NCBI RefSeq assembly: GCF_029892785.1
Contig: NZ_JARXXA010000002.1
Coordinates: forward strand, 62,001 to 126,000
Reading direction: 5' to 3'
Source: Parabacteroides sp. PH5-46
GTDB lineage: Bacteria; Bacteroidota; Bacteroidia; Bacteroidales; Tannerellaceae
DNA length: 64,000 bases
Below are positions 10,201 to 18,197 of the stretch, piece after piece. The first letter of the stretch is position 1. The number at the start of each line of letters is the position of its first letter. Made by a program: the position numbers and the translations under genes. The notes under the pieces were generated by a model. That model ran no database searches and was not told the origin of the DNA. It saw only the letters and a list, made by a program, of their open reading frames with translations.

Positions 10201-10412
10201 TTAATAGACTCCTCCAGCGGTACGATCACGCTCTTTTGAACCGTCTCGGCATTCGCTCCGGTGTAAGACGCACGTACCATAACAGTAGGAGGGGCAATGT
10301 CGGGATACTGCTCAACGGGCAATACCTTCAGTGCCACAAAACCTACCAGCAAGATAATAACGGAGATGACCATCGACAGAATCGGACGGTCTATAAATGT
10401 TTTTATTGTCAT
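7239..10412 (-). CDS. RND multidrug efflux permease (HAE1/AcrB-like)
   Basis: A 1057-residue inner-membrane proton-drug antiporter, full length for the HAE1 family. It has twelve predicted membrane segments in two halves, each half with a large periplasmic loop. The fold starts FIDRPILSMVISVIILLVG. The proton relay pair is visible in segment 4 (GTVVDDAIVVVEAV), and QNRVSKATGLLP and GLVPQEDTG are family landmarks. It pairs with the adaptor 21 bp upstream and the outer-membrane factor 14 bp downstream. Substrates are not predictable, but bile salts, detergents and antibiotics are usual for this group in gut Bacteroidales. Confidence 0.95.
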   Translation of the reverse strand: MTIKTFIDRPILSMVISVIILLVGFVALKVLPVEQYPDIAPPTVMVRASYTGANAETVQKSVIVPLEESINGVENMTYMTSEATNDGAATIYIYFRQGTDPDMAAVNVQNRVSKATGLLPGEVTQIGVTTIKRQNSILKIFSLYSPDDTYDQTFLANYLKINIQPEILRIQGVGEVVILGSDYSMRIWLKPDVMAQYKLVPADVAMALGEQNIESPTGTLGENSSQTFQYVMKYKGRLEHPEEFGDIVIRSLPNGEILRLKDIATVELGALSYTIEGQTNGHPGASAMIFQVAGSNANDVITNIDNYLASIEKDLPKGVAISHLMSSKDFLDASIAEVIKTLLEAILLVILIVYVFLQSFRATIIPSISIIVSLVGTFACLIVMGFSINLLTLFALILCIGTVVDDAIVVVEAVQAKFDAGYKSPYLATVDAMGEITAAIISCTLVFMAVFIPVSFMTGTSGTFYTQFGLTMAVAIGISCVNALTLSPALCALIMRPHADGEEKKSFSQRFHIAFEAAFEKIQHRYKNGVMVFIRHKWLVGVILVGASALLLVLMKTTKTGLVPQEDTGVFFVDVSTAPGSTLRETKEVMGKIEYRLQNFPQVQTYAKVSGSGMISGDGTSHGMFIVKLKHWDDRPDKEDHVNALIGRLYAETADIKDAQIFAFAPPMITGYGQSNGIELYLQDKKGSELGTFYNISQEFIAKLRERPEIGAAYTSFNINYPQYLVDVDAVKCKRMGVSPSDVLSAISGYYGGLYASNFNRFTKMYRVLVQASPEYRLDTESLNNIFVRSGSEMAPVGQFVTLTKVYGSESVSRFNMFNSIAVNGMPADGYSTGEAIQAIAEVASATLPVGYGYDYGGITREETGDNTGTIIVFGICVLLIYLILCGLYESVLIPLAVILSIPCGLAGSFLFAKLMGLENNIYLQTGLIMLIGLLSKTAILLTEYATERRRCGMSLIQSALSAATVRLRPILMTALTMIFGLLPLVFATGVGAQGNISLGVGTVGGMLVGTLALLFLVPTLFIVFQYLQEKVSPPKLKELDDHMISTEIDQYNATKL

Positions 10413-10433
10413 GTTTCTGAATATGTTGGGTTC

Positions 10434-11558
10434 CTAGTTCCTGTTTTGATTCTTAATAGCCACCGGTGTACCTTCGCGCAAGAGGCCTACACCCTCGGCT
10501 ACGATCACTTCGCCCGGCGCAAGGCCTTCTTCAATGATGTATTCCCGCCCGTCGTTGATGCCGAAGGTGCGCACCATCTTGGATACTGCCACGCCGTTTT
10601 CCACCAGGTAGACATACTTCTTGTCTTGCACCTCGAAAGTAGCTGTCTGCGGAATAATAATGCAGTCGCTCTTCTCGTAAGGGAAGATTATATTGGCAGA
10701 GCCTCCGCTGTGGAGTATCTTTTCCCTATTAGGGAAGGTAGCCCGAAGACTGATAGCGCCTGTTGTCTGGTCGATAATTCCGCTGATAGCATCTATCTTT
10801 CCCTTTAGGGGATAAAGGCTATCATCACTGAGTAACAATTCCACCTCCGGCATGGCAGACACGATCTCGTGTAATGAACCATCCTGGCGCGAGAGGGCAA
10901 GGATTTGCTTCTCGGTCATAGAAAAGTAAGCATAGATCTCCGAATTATCCGAAATGGTAGTCAGCGGAGTAACAATGCTGGGGCTTACCAAGGCTCCCAC
11001 ACGGTAAGGGATCATCCCGGCAATACCGTCCGACGGACTTTTCACCACCGTATAGGAAAGATCGTTCCGTGCATTTACCTCCTGTGCTTTGGCAAGAGCC
11101 AGATAGGCCAGTTGGCTTTGATAGGCATTGGCAGCCGTTTGCATCTCGAAGGAGGAAACCACCTGCTGGTTGAACAGCTCCTGCTTGCTTTCGGCTGTCA
11201 GACGAGCCGTAGCAGCATTCGCCTCTGCCACTTTTACATTGGCAATGGCTATTTCGAGTGCCGCCTGATACGGTATCTGGTCGATAATGAACAAGGGTTC
11301 GCCTTTGCGTACCGCTGCTCCTTCCTTTACACATACTTCGGTAATCGTACCGGATACCTGCGGACGTATTTCTACGTCTTGTTTCCCTCTGAGAGAGGCG
11401 GAGTAATGGCTCGTTAGCCTCTTGTCAGACAAGGATACTGTCAATACTTCATACTCGTTTATCCTGACTTCTTCCTTCGTTTGCCTACAGGCAGTGATAA
11501 CCATCAGGCAGAGCCCGCACACGCATAACTTATGTACTAATTCTTTCATCATTTTCAT
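10434..11558 (-). CDS. RND efflux periplasmic adaptor (AcrA/MexA-like lipoprotein)
   Basis: A 374-residue membrane-fusion protein. The leader ends MVITACRQ, a lipobox. Then come the barrel-sandwich half (IRPQVSGTITEVCVKEGAAVRKG), an alpha hairpin (residues about 90-155), the second lipoyl half (LSYTVVKSPSDGIAG) and the beta-barrel and membrane-proximal domains. It bridges permease and outer-membrane channel. It is the first gene of the pump operon, with the AraC regulator divergently placed 200 bp away. Confidence 0.93.
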   Translation of the reverse strand: MKMMKELVHKLCVCGLCLMVITACRQTKEEVRINEYEVLTVSLSDKRLTSHYSASLRGKQDVEIRPQVSGTITEVCVKEGAAVRKGEPLFIIDQIPYQAALEIAIANVKVAEANAATARLTAESKQELFNQQVVSSFEMQTAANAYQSQLAYLALAKAQEVNARNDLSYTVVKSPSDGIAGMIPYRVGALVSPSIVTPLTTISDNSEIYAYFSMTEKQILALSRQDGSLHEIVSAMPEVELLLSDDSLYPLKGKIDAISGIIDQTTGAISLRATFPNREKILHSGGSANIIFPYEKSDCIIIPQTATFEVQDKKYVYLVENGVAVSKMVRTFGINDGREYIIEEGLAPGEVIVAEGVGLLREGTPVAIKNQNRN

Positions 11559-11581
11559 TTCAATATTTACTAAAAGCGCCG

Positions 11582-11613
11582 CAAATGTCCCTCATTTTAA
11601 TGGAAACGGTTTC
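11582..11613 (-). promoter_or_regulatory. Possible promoter/operator for the RND pump operon
   Basis: In the 200-bp divergent spacer, CAAATGTC at 11582-11589 reads GACATTTG on the minus strand, one mismatch from TAnnTTTG. GAAACGGTTTC (11603-11613), a short palindrome, sits where the -33 box would be. A regulator site replacing a poor -33 box would fit activation by the neighbouring AraC protein, but this is only positional inference. Confidence 0.25.
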
Positions 11614-11758
11614 GATTTAATCTGCCCCTCATTGGTTCAAAACAGAACGAGCAACAAGAATTAATTTACAAAAGGCTTAAATCAGGCAAAAGATCGTCCG
11701 TTTCTGATCTGTTGTTTCTTTTTTTATGTCTACCTTTACCTCCTGAAAGTAGAAACCA

Positions 11759-12658
11759 ATGAAGAAACTAATCAACATGGAGCTGGATGAATTCCTCCGC
11801 AGAGGATCATACTTCCAGGCGTTTGAAAATGAGATTGCTATTATTGAAATGGATGGCACATTTAGCAAACAAGTAGATGTAAAGCATGATATCCCACTTC
11901 GCCTCGATGCCCTGAGTATTTTCCTTATTTGCCGGGGAGAGATGAGACTAGAAATAGACTATCGCCCCTATACCGTTTCAGCCAATTGTTTGCTCGATCT
12001 TGTAGAGCAGCACATTGTTCAGAACTTTCAGTTGTCCGAGGACTTCAAGGGCTATAATGTTGTAATATCGAGGAACTTCCTTTCAGAGTCCCTTGGTAAT
12101 AACCGGACGCTCCCTTCCGACGTGATTGTTTCCAAACGAACCCATCCTACTCAGCCTATCGACCCGGAAGAAGTCCTGCTGCTCGAAGAAAGGATCAAAG
12201 GGCTCATTTATTATATACAGCAGAGTGGACACTACTTTCAGCGGAGCCTGATCATGAACCAATTTTCCATTTTCATGATGGAAATGAGCCACATCATCCG
12301 TCAGAAAGCCGGTACTAATATTGCAGCGGTAGAACTAAATAGCAAAGAACAGCTTGTCGGACGCTTCCTAGAGCTTCTCAGCCATCATTCCAGGGAACAT
12401 CAAAAGGTAACTTTCTACGCTGAGGAGCTCTGCATCACGCCGGAATACCTCACCCGTATCCTCAAAGCCTTCTCCGGACGGACAGCAAACAAGTGGATTG
12501 ACAATGCCCTTATGACCGAAGCCAAAATACTCCTTCGTGATCCCGATCTGAACATCCAGCAGATCGCCGATATCCTCCATTTCTCCGATCAATCCTCCTT
12601 CGGCAAATTCTTCAAAAAGCATAGCGGCAAGTCCCCCCTCGAATACCGAAAAGGGTAA
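11759..12658 (+). CDS. AraC-family transcriptional regulator
   Basis: A 299-residue regulator. Residues about 30-130 form an N-terminal cupin-like sensor (LDALSIFLICRGEMRLEIDYRPY). Residues about 200-297 carry the two AraC helix-turn-helix units, with YAEELCITPEYLTRILKAFSGRT and IADILHFSDQSSFGKFFKKHSGKSPLEYR. The first seven codons are optional: the second Met (MELDEFLRR) is an equally good start. It faces away from the RND pump operon, the classic arrangement for a local activator of an efflux pump. Confidence 0.92.
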   Translation: MKKLINMELDEFLRRGSYFQAFENEIAIIEMDGTFSKQVDVKHDIPLRLDALSIFLICRGEMRLEIDYRPYTVSANCLLDLVEQHIVQNFQLSEDFKGYNVVISRNFLSESLGNNRTLPSDVIVSKRTHPTQPIDPEEVLLLEERIKGLIYYIQQSGHYFQRSLIMNQFSIFMMEMSHIIRQKAGTNIAAVELNSKEQLVGRFLELLSHHSREHQKVTFYAEELCITPEYLTRILKAFSGRTANKWIDNALMTEAKILLRDPDLNIQQIADILHFSDQSSFGKFFKKHSGKSPLEYRKG

Positions 12659-12670
12659 TGAGGTAGGAGA

Positions 12671-13504
12671 TTAGCGAAGTTTTTTTATTGTGTTGTTGTC
12701 TAGTAGTGAGTGCATTTGAGTAATGGCGACTTTGTTTAACTGTATCAGTCGTTCACTTTGAGATAAGCCTTGTCTTAAAAGCAATGCATTGATACTTTCC
12801 AGATTACTCAATACAACTAATTGTTCTAGGGTTGCTTCATCGCGAATATTTCCAGGTTTGTCAGGGTTTGCTTCTCTCCATTCCCGGGCTGTTTTACTAA
12901 ATAAAGCGACATTTAATAAATCAGCTTCACTGGCATAAACTAATCCGGCATGATAATCAGTTATTTCATCCGGAATAAGTTGTTCACGGACAGCATCTGT
13001 ATGAATTCGATAGTTTATTTTTGCTATGGTACGTTGTAAATCCCATTCTAGTTGTAATCGATTGCTTTCTTCTTCTTTTAATCGTTGGAATTCTTTAATC
13101 AAAAATAGTTTAAAGACCGGATTAATAGCTGAACAAAATTCAAAAGCAATATCTTTATGAGCATACGTCCCACCATATTTTCCTTTCTTAACGTATATTC
13201 CGATAGCATTTGTTTTCTCGACCCATGTTCCTGGACTAAGAACAAAAGTTGGTAATCCAGCATGCATTTTAAAGTGGTCAAATTCGACCACTTTAAAATG
13301 TGGGTTATATAATTGCTCCCACGTTCCAAGAAATTCCAATGTTGTTCGATTTCTGATCCAGTTTTTAATAATATCTGCGGCACGTGAATCACCTTCTTTT
13401 GTATTTGCTATATCTGTAATAGATATATAATCGTTCTTCAAAGATGTTATTACTGATATTTCCACATCTTGTACCTGTATAATTTTAGCTTTAGATTTGC
13501 TCAT
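12671..13504 (-). CDS. KilA-N domain protein
   Basis: A 277-residue protein with an N-terminal KilA-N DNA-binding domain (residues about 12-130: DYISITDIANTKEGDSRAADII, FLGTWEQLYNP, WVEKTNAIGIYVKKGKYGGTYAHKDIAFEF). The C-terminal part is helical and includes FQRLKEEE. The family is typical of phage and plasmid anti-repressors and chromosomal islands, and its role in Bacteroidales chromosomes is not defined. The gene is visibly richer in A+T than its neighbours, which suggests horizontal transfer. Its 3' end is 12 bp from the convergent AraC gene. A near-consensus promoter stands upstream, and a perfect 15-bp-arm palindrome lies inside the coding sequence (13265-13300). Confidence 0.88.
   Translation of the reverse strand: MSKSKAKIIQVQDVEISVITSLKNDYISITDIANTKEGDSRAADIIKNWIRNRTTLEFLGTWEQLYNPHFKVVEFDHFKMHAGLPTFVLSPGTWVEKTNAIGIYVKKGKYGGTYAHKDIAFEFCSAINPVFKLFLIKEFQRLKEEESNRLQLEWDLQRTIAKINYRIHTDAVREQLIPDEITDYHAGLVYASEADLLNVALFSKTAREWREANPDKPGNIRDEATLEQLVVLSNLESINALLLRQGLSQSERLIQLNKVAITQMHSLLDNNTIKKLR
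13265..13300. repeat. Perfect palindrome inside the KilA-N gene
   Basis: Arms 13265-13279 and 13286-13300 are 15 bp each, perfectly complementary, separated by the 6-base loop AAATTC. The arms encode the pseudo-symmetric peptide HFKVVEFDHFKM in the DNA-binding domain. It could be an operator within the gene or simply a result of the repeated HFK coding. Confidence 0.75.
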
Positions 13505-13544
13505 TTTGTAAAGAATATAGTTAATTAATTTGGTTATTATCCGA

Positions 13545-13576
13545 CAAATATAGCTTATCTCGATTTAATCGCCAAA
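13545..13576 (-). promoter_or_regulatory. Promoter of the KilA-N gene
   Basis: On the minus strand TTTG (13576-13573), a 20-base spacer and TATATTTG (13552-13545) match the Bacteroidetes consensus TTTG-N19/20-TAnnTTTG. The start codon follows about 40 bp downstream. Confidence 0.65.
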
Positions 13577-13640
13577 CTTAAAAGAATAGAGAAAAGACAT
13601 TTTAATTCATATTCGTATCTTTAGGCGATAATATAATGCG

Positions 13641-14423
13641 ATGGAATTACGAACAGTTAATGTAACACGGTACATCATGCCACTAAGGGAGGGAGGATCG
13701 CTCCCGGCCTTGGCAGAGGCGGATGATGGTTTTAAGTATGTGGTGAAGTTCAGAGGGGCGGGACATGGTACGAAAGCACTGATTGCCGAGCTGCTGGGTG
13801 GCGAGATTGCCCGCACGCTGGGCTTTCGGATGCCCGAGCTTGTCTTTCTGCAGCTCGACGAAGCCTTTGGACGAACGGAAGCTGACGAGGAAATACAAGA
13901 CCTTCTGAAAAATAGCCAAGGGCTGAACCTCGGACTGCATTACCTGTCCGGAGCGCTTACCTTCGACCCCGTAGCTTATACTGTAGATGCCGAAATGGCC
14001 TCCCGCATTGTATGGCTGGATGCTCTGCTCACCAATGTAGACCGTACCGTACGGAATACGAATATGCTAATCTGGCACAATGAACTATGGCTGATCGACC
14101 ATGGAGCTTCCTTCTTTTTCCATTACTCATGGACGGGCTGGCAGAAGCATGCGATCAGCCCCTTTGTGCAGATTAAAGACCATGCCTTATTATGGAAAGC
14201 TGCCAGGCTGGACGAAGTAGATGCCCTCTTTAAAGAACGGCTGACTGATGCGAAGATACGGGAGATAGTAGGTCTGATTCCCGATGATTGGTTGCATTGG
14301 AACGATACAGAAGAGACTCCTGAGCAGATCCGCGAGGTATACTACCGCTTCCTCTCCGAGAGAATAGCCCACTCCAACGAATTTGTAAACGAAGCCCGCC
14401 ATGCAAGGAATGCACTTATATGA
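13641..14423 (+). CDS. HipA-like kinase (HipA_2 domain protein)
   Basis: A 260-residue stand-alone relative of the HipA kinase domain (HipA_2 group). Readable pieces are a Lys in the N-lobe (KYVVKFRGAGHGTKAL), the catalytic loop DALLTNVDRTVRNTNMLIW with the Asp and Asn expected for phosphotransfer, and LIDHGASFFF in the metal-binding DFG position. There is no HipB-like antitoxin next to it. Instead the gene overlaps by 23 bp a DUF3037 gene, a partnership seen repeatedly for this family. Function is unproven; a serine/threonine kinase in a toxin-antitoxin or stress module is the leading idea. It is divergent from the KilA-N gene and forms part of the same accessory patch. Confidence 0.82.
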   Translation: MELRTVNVTRYIMPLREGGSLPALAEADDGFKYVVKFRGAGHGTKALIAELLGGEIARTLGFRMPELVFLQLDEAFGRTEADEEIQDLLKNSQGLNLGLHYLSGALTFDPVAYTVDAEMASRIVWLDALLTNVDRTVRNTNMLIWHNELWLIDHGASFFFHYSWTGWQKHAISPFVQIKDHALLWKAARLDEVDALFKERLTDAKIREIVGLIPDDWLHWNDTEETPEQIREVYYRFLSERIAHSNEFVNEARHARNALI

Positions 14424-14784
14424 ATACGCCGTGATCCGCGTAGTGCCCCGCGTAGAGCGTGAGGAGTTTATCAACGTAGGCTTGATCCTCTTCTGCAAGA
14501 AGGCGAAGTACATCAAGGCACAATATGAACTAAACGAGAAGAAGCTGAGCCTCTTCCCGTCGGAACTGGATATGGAATGTTTGCAGAATAGCCTCGACGC
14601 CTTCACTAAGATCTGTTCGGGGAAAGAGGCCGGAGGAACCATCGGCAGCTTCGAGATACACGAACGCTTCCGCTGGCTGACAGCCGTAAGAAGCAGCAGT
14701 ATACAGACCTCACGTCCGCGTACCGGTTTCTCCTCCGATCTGGACGCTACTTTTGAGCGGCTTTACCACGAGTTAGTCTTATAA
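14401..14784 (+). CDS. DUF3037 protein, partner of the HipA-like kinase
   Basis: A 127-residue protein of the DUF3037 family, recognised by LYEYAVIRVVPRVEREEFINVGLILFC near the N-terminus. No catalytic motif is known. It starts inside the last 23 bp of the HipA-like gene in another frame, so the two are translated together. A second Met at codon 4 (MHLYEY, 14410) is an equally plausible start. The 3' end overlaps the convergent P-type ATPase gene by 38 bp, leaving no space for a terminator. By context it may regulate or be phosphorylated by the kinase. Confidence 0.82.
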   Translation: MQGMHLYEYAVIRVVPRVEREEFINVGLILFCKKAKYIKAQYELNEKKLSLFPSELDMECLQNSLDAFTKICSGKEAGGTIGSFEIHERFRWLTAVRSSSIQTSRPRTGFSSDLDATFERLYHELVL

Positions 14785-17407
14785 CTCCCTTCACAATTTC
14801 CAGGATAGGAAGCGGAGCGATAGAGAGCCCGATTACCCAGAGCCAATGCGCGCGGTCTAGCGTGGTGAGGTGGAAAATATCGTGCAGATGAGGCACTTCT
14901 AGCACCACGATCATCAGCAAGAGTACAATGGCAAGGGCTCCCAACAATAGTTTATTGCTAAACATATTGCGGAAGGCGCTGTGTAGCTCCGAGCGCACGT
15001 TCAAGACGTGTGTGATCTGTGTGAATGCCAAGACGGCGAACGTCATCGTCTGGGCAGTCTCTACGCTGGTCTGCATACCTATCAGGAAGGCGGTAAGAGA
15101 GAGCCCGGCTATCATGATGCCCTGCAACAGGATGCGGGCGAAGAACGGACGGGTGATGAAGCCCTGTCGCGCGTCTACAGGCTTGCGCTGCATGACGTCG
15201 GGGTCGGCAGGGTCTACACTGAGGGCCAGCGCCGGGAGGCTATCCGTTACCAGATTGATCCAGAGGATCTGTATCGGGAGCAAAGGCGATGCCCAATTGG
15301 CCATGATGGCAATGAAGATAACGAGTATCTCACCTATATTTGTAGAGAGCATGAACTGAATAGCCTTGAGGATGTTGTCGTAGATGCGTCGTCCTTCCTC
15401 TACGGCTGCCACGATGGTGGTGAAATTATCGTCGGCAAGTACTACGTCGGCCGCTTCTTTAGACACATCGGTGCCGGTGATACCCATCGCGAGGCCAATG
15501 TCGGCCAGTTTGAGGGCGGGGGCATCGTTCACACCGTCTCCTGTCATTGCCACAATCTCGCCTTTACGTTGGAAGGCCTTGATGATGCGTACCTTATGCT
15601 CGGGCGAGACGCGTGCGTAGACGGAGGTTTGGTCGACTATGGCCAATAGTTCCTCGTCGCTCAGCTTGTCGAGCTCGCTGCCTGTCATGGCGGTATCCCG
15701 GGCGTTGCTATCTTCTATAATTTCCAGTGACTCGGCAATGGCAGTAGCGGTTATCTTATGGTCGCCTGTAATCATGACGGGCTTGATACCTGCGGTGCGA
15801 CACTTCATAACGGCGTCTTTTACTTCCTCGCGCGGCGGGTCTATCATCCCTACCATGCCGATGAAGGTAAGCCCGTTTTCGAGTGTCTGCGGACTGATTT
15901 CGGCGGGGAGGCTGTCGATGCTCTTCCTGCCAACGCCCAATACGCGGAGGGCTTTGCCGGCCATCTTGACGTTGGCCTTGCGTATATTGTCTTTTTCGGA
16001 CTCACTGAGTGGCTTTACTATGCCGTTAGAGAGGATCGAGGAGCAGCAGGCGAGTAGTTCGTCGAGGCCGCCTTTGGTATGGACAGTGAGTAGGTTGTCT
16101 TGCTTGTTTACGGTTGTCATCATTTTCCGCTCCGAGTCGAAGGGGATTTCGGCTACGCGAGGTGTTTCCTTCTCCAAGGAGTTCTTGTTGAGGTTGAAGC
16201 GGATGCCGAGGTCGAGGAAGGCTGTCTCCGTTGGGTCGCCGGTAGTCTGCCATTTGCTCTCTTCGCGGCTCAACTTGGCATCGTTGGCCAGGATAGACGA
16301 TACGAGCAGCTGCTGTTGATCAGGCGAGAGCGACTCTGCCACCTCTTCGGCCCGGTTGTCGGTGAAGAGACTGACAATCGTCATGCGGTTTTGTGTAAGC
16401 GTTCCGGTTTTATCCGAACAGATCACATTGGTGCTTCCCAGCGTTTCTACCGAGGGAAGATGTCTCACGATGGCATTTTTCTTGGCCAGACGCTGTACGC
16501 CGATAGCCAGTACGATGGTTGACACGGCAGGGAGCCCTTCGGGAATAGCCGCTGCTGCCAGGCTGACCGCCGTCATGAACATGGCAAGAACCTCTCGCCC
16601 TTCCAGAATTCCGACGAGGAAGATCAAGGCGCAGATCGCGAGGGCTGCAATGCCGAGAAACTTGCCCAACTGGTCGATCTTCACCTGCATAGGCGTCTTC
16701 ATATCGGGCACGGACTGGATCATGCCGGCTATTTTACCTACTTCGGTATCCATTGCGGTGGCTACTACGAGTCCCTTTCCCCGTCCGTAAGAGACCAGGG
16801 TAGAGGAGTAAGCCATATTTTCGCGGTCGCCAAGCGGCACCTCGCCTTCGATGGGTTCGGTATGTTTGGTTTCAGGGACAGACTCTCCGGTGAGGGCTGC
16901 CTCCTCTATCTTTAGATTAACAGCCTCTACGAGGCGCATGTCGGCAGGTACAAGGTCGCCCGTCTCGATGACTACGAGGTCACCTTTCACGATCTCGCGC
17001 GAAGGGATGGTCTCTACTTGTCCGTTGCGGATTACTTTTGAATAGGGGGCGGATAGCTTTTCGAGTGCCTCTAGTGATTTTTCAGCCTTCAGTTCCTGCG
17101 CTGTCCCAATGCAGGCATTGAGTATAACGATCACGAGGATAATGATGGCGTCGGTAAAGCCCTCGCCGTTCATATACCCGACCACTCCCGAGATAGCCGC
17201 AGCAATGAGTAGCACCAAAATCATGAAACTCTTGAATTGCTCGAAGAATTTGACGAGTAAGGTCTTCCTCTTTTGCTTTCGGAATTCGTTGAAGCCGTCT
17301 TGGTTCAAACGCTTTTTGGCTTCTTCACTGCTCAGGCCCTGCCGAATGTCGGCATGGACTTGTCCGGCTGCTATTTCTACCGGGACATTGTACATATTTA
17401 CCTCCAT
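14747..17407 (-). CDS. Calcium-translocating P-type ATPase (PMCA/SERCA type)
   Basis: An 886-residue P2-type cation pump. It has an N-terminal cation-ATPase domain, an actuator domain with EEAALTGESVPE, the phosphorylation site SDKTGTLT (Asp332), a nucleotide-binding domain with HTKGGLDEL, and a hinge MTGDGVNDAPALKLADIG. About ten membrane segments are present, with the metal-site string AAAIPEGLPA in segment 4. It probably exports Ca2+ using ATP. The ribosome-binding string GGAGG lies inside codons 1-3 and 5 bases before Met5 (ATG at 17395-17393), so the true start is likely Met5. The gene stands alone between the accessory patch and ahpC. Confidence 0.93.
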   Translation of the reverse strand: MEVNMYNVPVEIAAGQVHADIRQGLSSEEAKKRLNQDGFNEFRKQKRKTLLVKFFEQFKSFMILVLLIAAAISGVVGYMNGEGFTDAIIILVIVILNACIGTAQELKAEKSLEALEKLSAPYSKVIRNGQVETIPSREIVKGDLVVIETGDLVPADMRLVEAVNLKIEEAALTGESVPETKHTEPIEGEVPLGDRENMAYSSTLVSYGRGKGLVVATAMDTEVGKIAGMIQSVPDMKTPMQVKIDQLGKFLGIAALAICALIFLVGILEGREVLAMFMTAVSLAAAAIPEGLPAVSTIVLAIGVQRLAKKNAIVRHLPSVETLGSTNVICSDKTGTLTQNRMTIVSLFTDNRAEEVAESLSPDQQQLLVSSILANDAKLSREESKWQTTGDPTETAFLDLGIRFNLNKNSLEKETPRVAEIPFDSERKMMTTVNKQDNLLTVHTKGGLDELLACCSSILSNGIVKPLSESEKDNIRKANVKMAGKALRVLGVGRKSIDSLPAEISPQTLENGLTFIGMVGMIDPPREEVKDAVMKCRTAGIKPVMITGDHKITATAIAESLEIIEDSNARDTAMTGSELDKLSDEELLAIVDQTSVYARVSPEHKVRIIKAFQRKGEIVAMTGDGVNDAPALKLADIGLAMGITGTDVSKEAADVVLADDNFTTIVAAVEEGRRIYDNILKAIQFMLSTNIGEILVIFIAIMANWASPLLPIQILWINLVTDSLPALALSVDPADPDVMQRKPVDARQGFITRPFFARILLQGIMIAGLSLTAFLIGMQTSVETAQTMTFAVLAFTQITHVLNVRSELHSAFRNMFSNKLLLGALAIVLLLMIVVLEVPHLHDIFHLTTLDRAHWLWVIGLSIAPLPILEIVKGVIRLTRGKAAQK

Positions 17408-17519
17408 ACTTTACGTAGTATAACTTATTCTTGTTCAAACGATCTTTTTCCGCCTGCGAATGTAAGCAAAACATTTATATAGGAGCAGATGTTCATGCAT
17501 TTCCTGACTAATTTATTTT

Positions 17520-17587
17520 GTCGATTGATGCATAAATAAAGTCGATTGGGATTTATTTGGGGAGCGCTTTGGACGTCTGTACTTTTG
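17520..17587 (+). promoter_or_regulatory. Promoter region of ahpCF
   Basis: TTTG (17556-17559), a 20-base spacer and TACTTTTG (17580-17587) form a near-ideal Bacteroidetes promoter; transcription should begin near 17594, about 37 bp before the ahpC ATG. Just upstream, GTCGATTG occurs twice in direct orientation (17520-17527 and 17541-17548), 21 bp apart start to start, i.e. two helical turns. That spacing suits an activator such as OxyR binding one face, but no OxyR gene is in the window. Confidence 0.72.
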
Positions 17588-17630
17588 TGTCAAACAAAAC
17601 TAGGTATAATAACAATAAAGATTTAACATT

Positions 17631-18197
17631 ATGGAATCAATGATTAATGCTATCCTCCCTGAATTTAAAGTGCAGGCCTATCACAATGGCACATTCAAAA
17701 CTATAACAAACAAAGACGTACTGGGCAAGTGGGCCGTTTTCTTCTTCTATCCGGCCGATTTCACTTTCGTTTGCCCCACAGAGCTGGCCGACCTGGCTGA
17801 TAAATATGATTATTTACAGACGTTGGGCGTAGAAGTGTATTCGGTAAGTACCGATTCTCACTTTGTGCACAAGCAATGGCATGAGCAATCAGACAGTATC
17901 CGCAAGATTAAGTTCCCCATGCTGGCTGACACCACAGGAGTACTGAGTCGTGGCTTCGGCGTGATGATTGAAGAAGACGGAATGGCTTATCGCGGTACCT
18001 TCGTATTGAATCCGGAAGGAGTAGTTAAACTGGTAGAGATACAAGACAACTCCATAGGCCGTAATGCCGACGAGTTGGTGCGCAAAATAGAAGCAGCTCA
18101 GTTCGTGGCTTCCCATGACGGTGAGGTTTGTCCCGCTAAATGGCAAAAAGGCCAGGAGACGCTTAAGCCCAGTATCGATTTAGTAGGCAAGATCTGA
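17631..18197 (+). CDS. ahpC: Alkyl hydroperoxide reductase subunit C (peroxiredoxin)
   Basis: A 188-residue typical 2-Cys peroxiredoxin. The peroxidatic Cys48 is in DFTFVCPTEL and the resolving Cys167 in GEVCPAKW. The family reduces H2O2 and organic hydroperoxides in the cytoplasm and is recycled by AhpF. The stop codon overlaps the ahpF start by one base. It is important for oxygen tolerance of anaerobic Bacteroidales. A strong promoter with upstream direct repeats precedes it. Confidence 0.97.
   Translation: MESMINAILPEFKVQAYHNGTFKTITNKDVLGKWAVFFFYPADFTFVCPTELADLADKYDYLQTLGVEVYSVSTDSHFVHKQWHEQSDSIRKIKFPMLADTTGVLSRGFGVMIEEDGMAYRGTFVLNPEGVVKLVEIQDNSIGRNADELVRKIEAAQFVASHDGEVCPAKWQKGQETLKPSIDLVGKI

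Noticed and set aside
13641-14423. Classical HipBA toxin-antitoxin locus
   Set aside because: No HipB-type helix-turn-helix gene is adjacent, and the protein is a short HipA_2 form paired with DUF3037.
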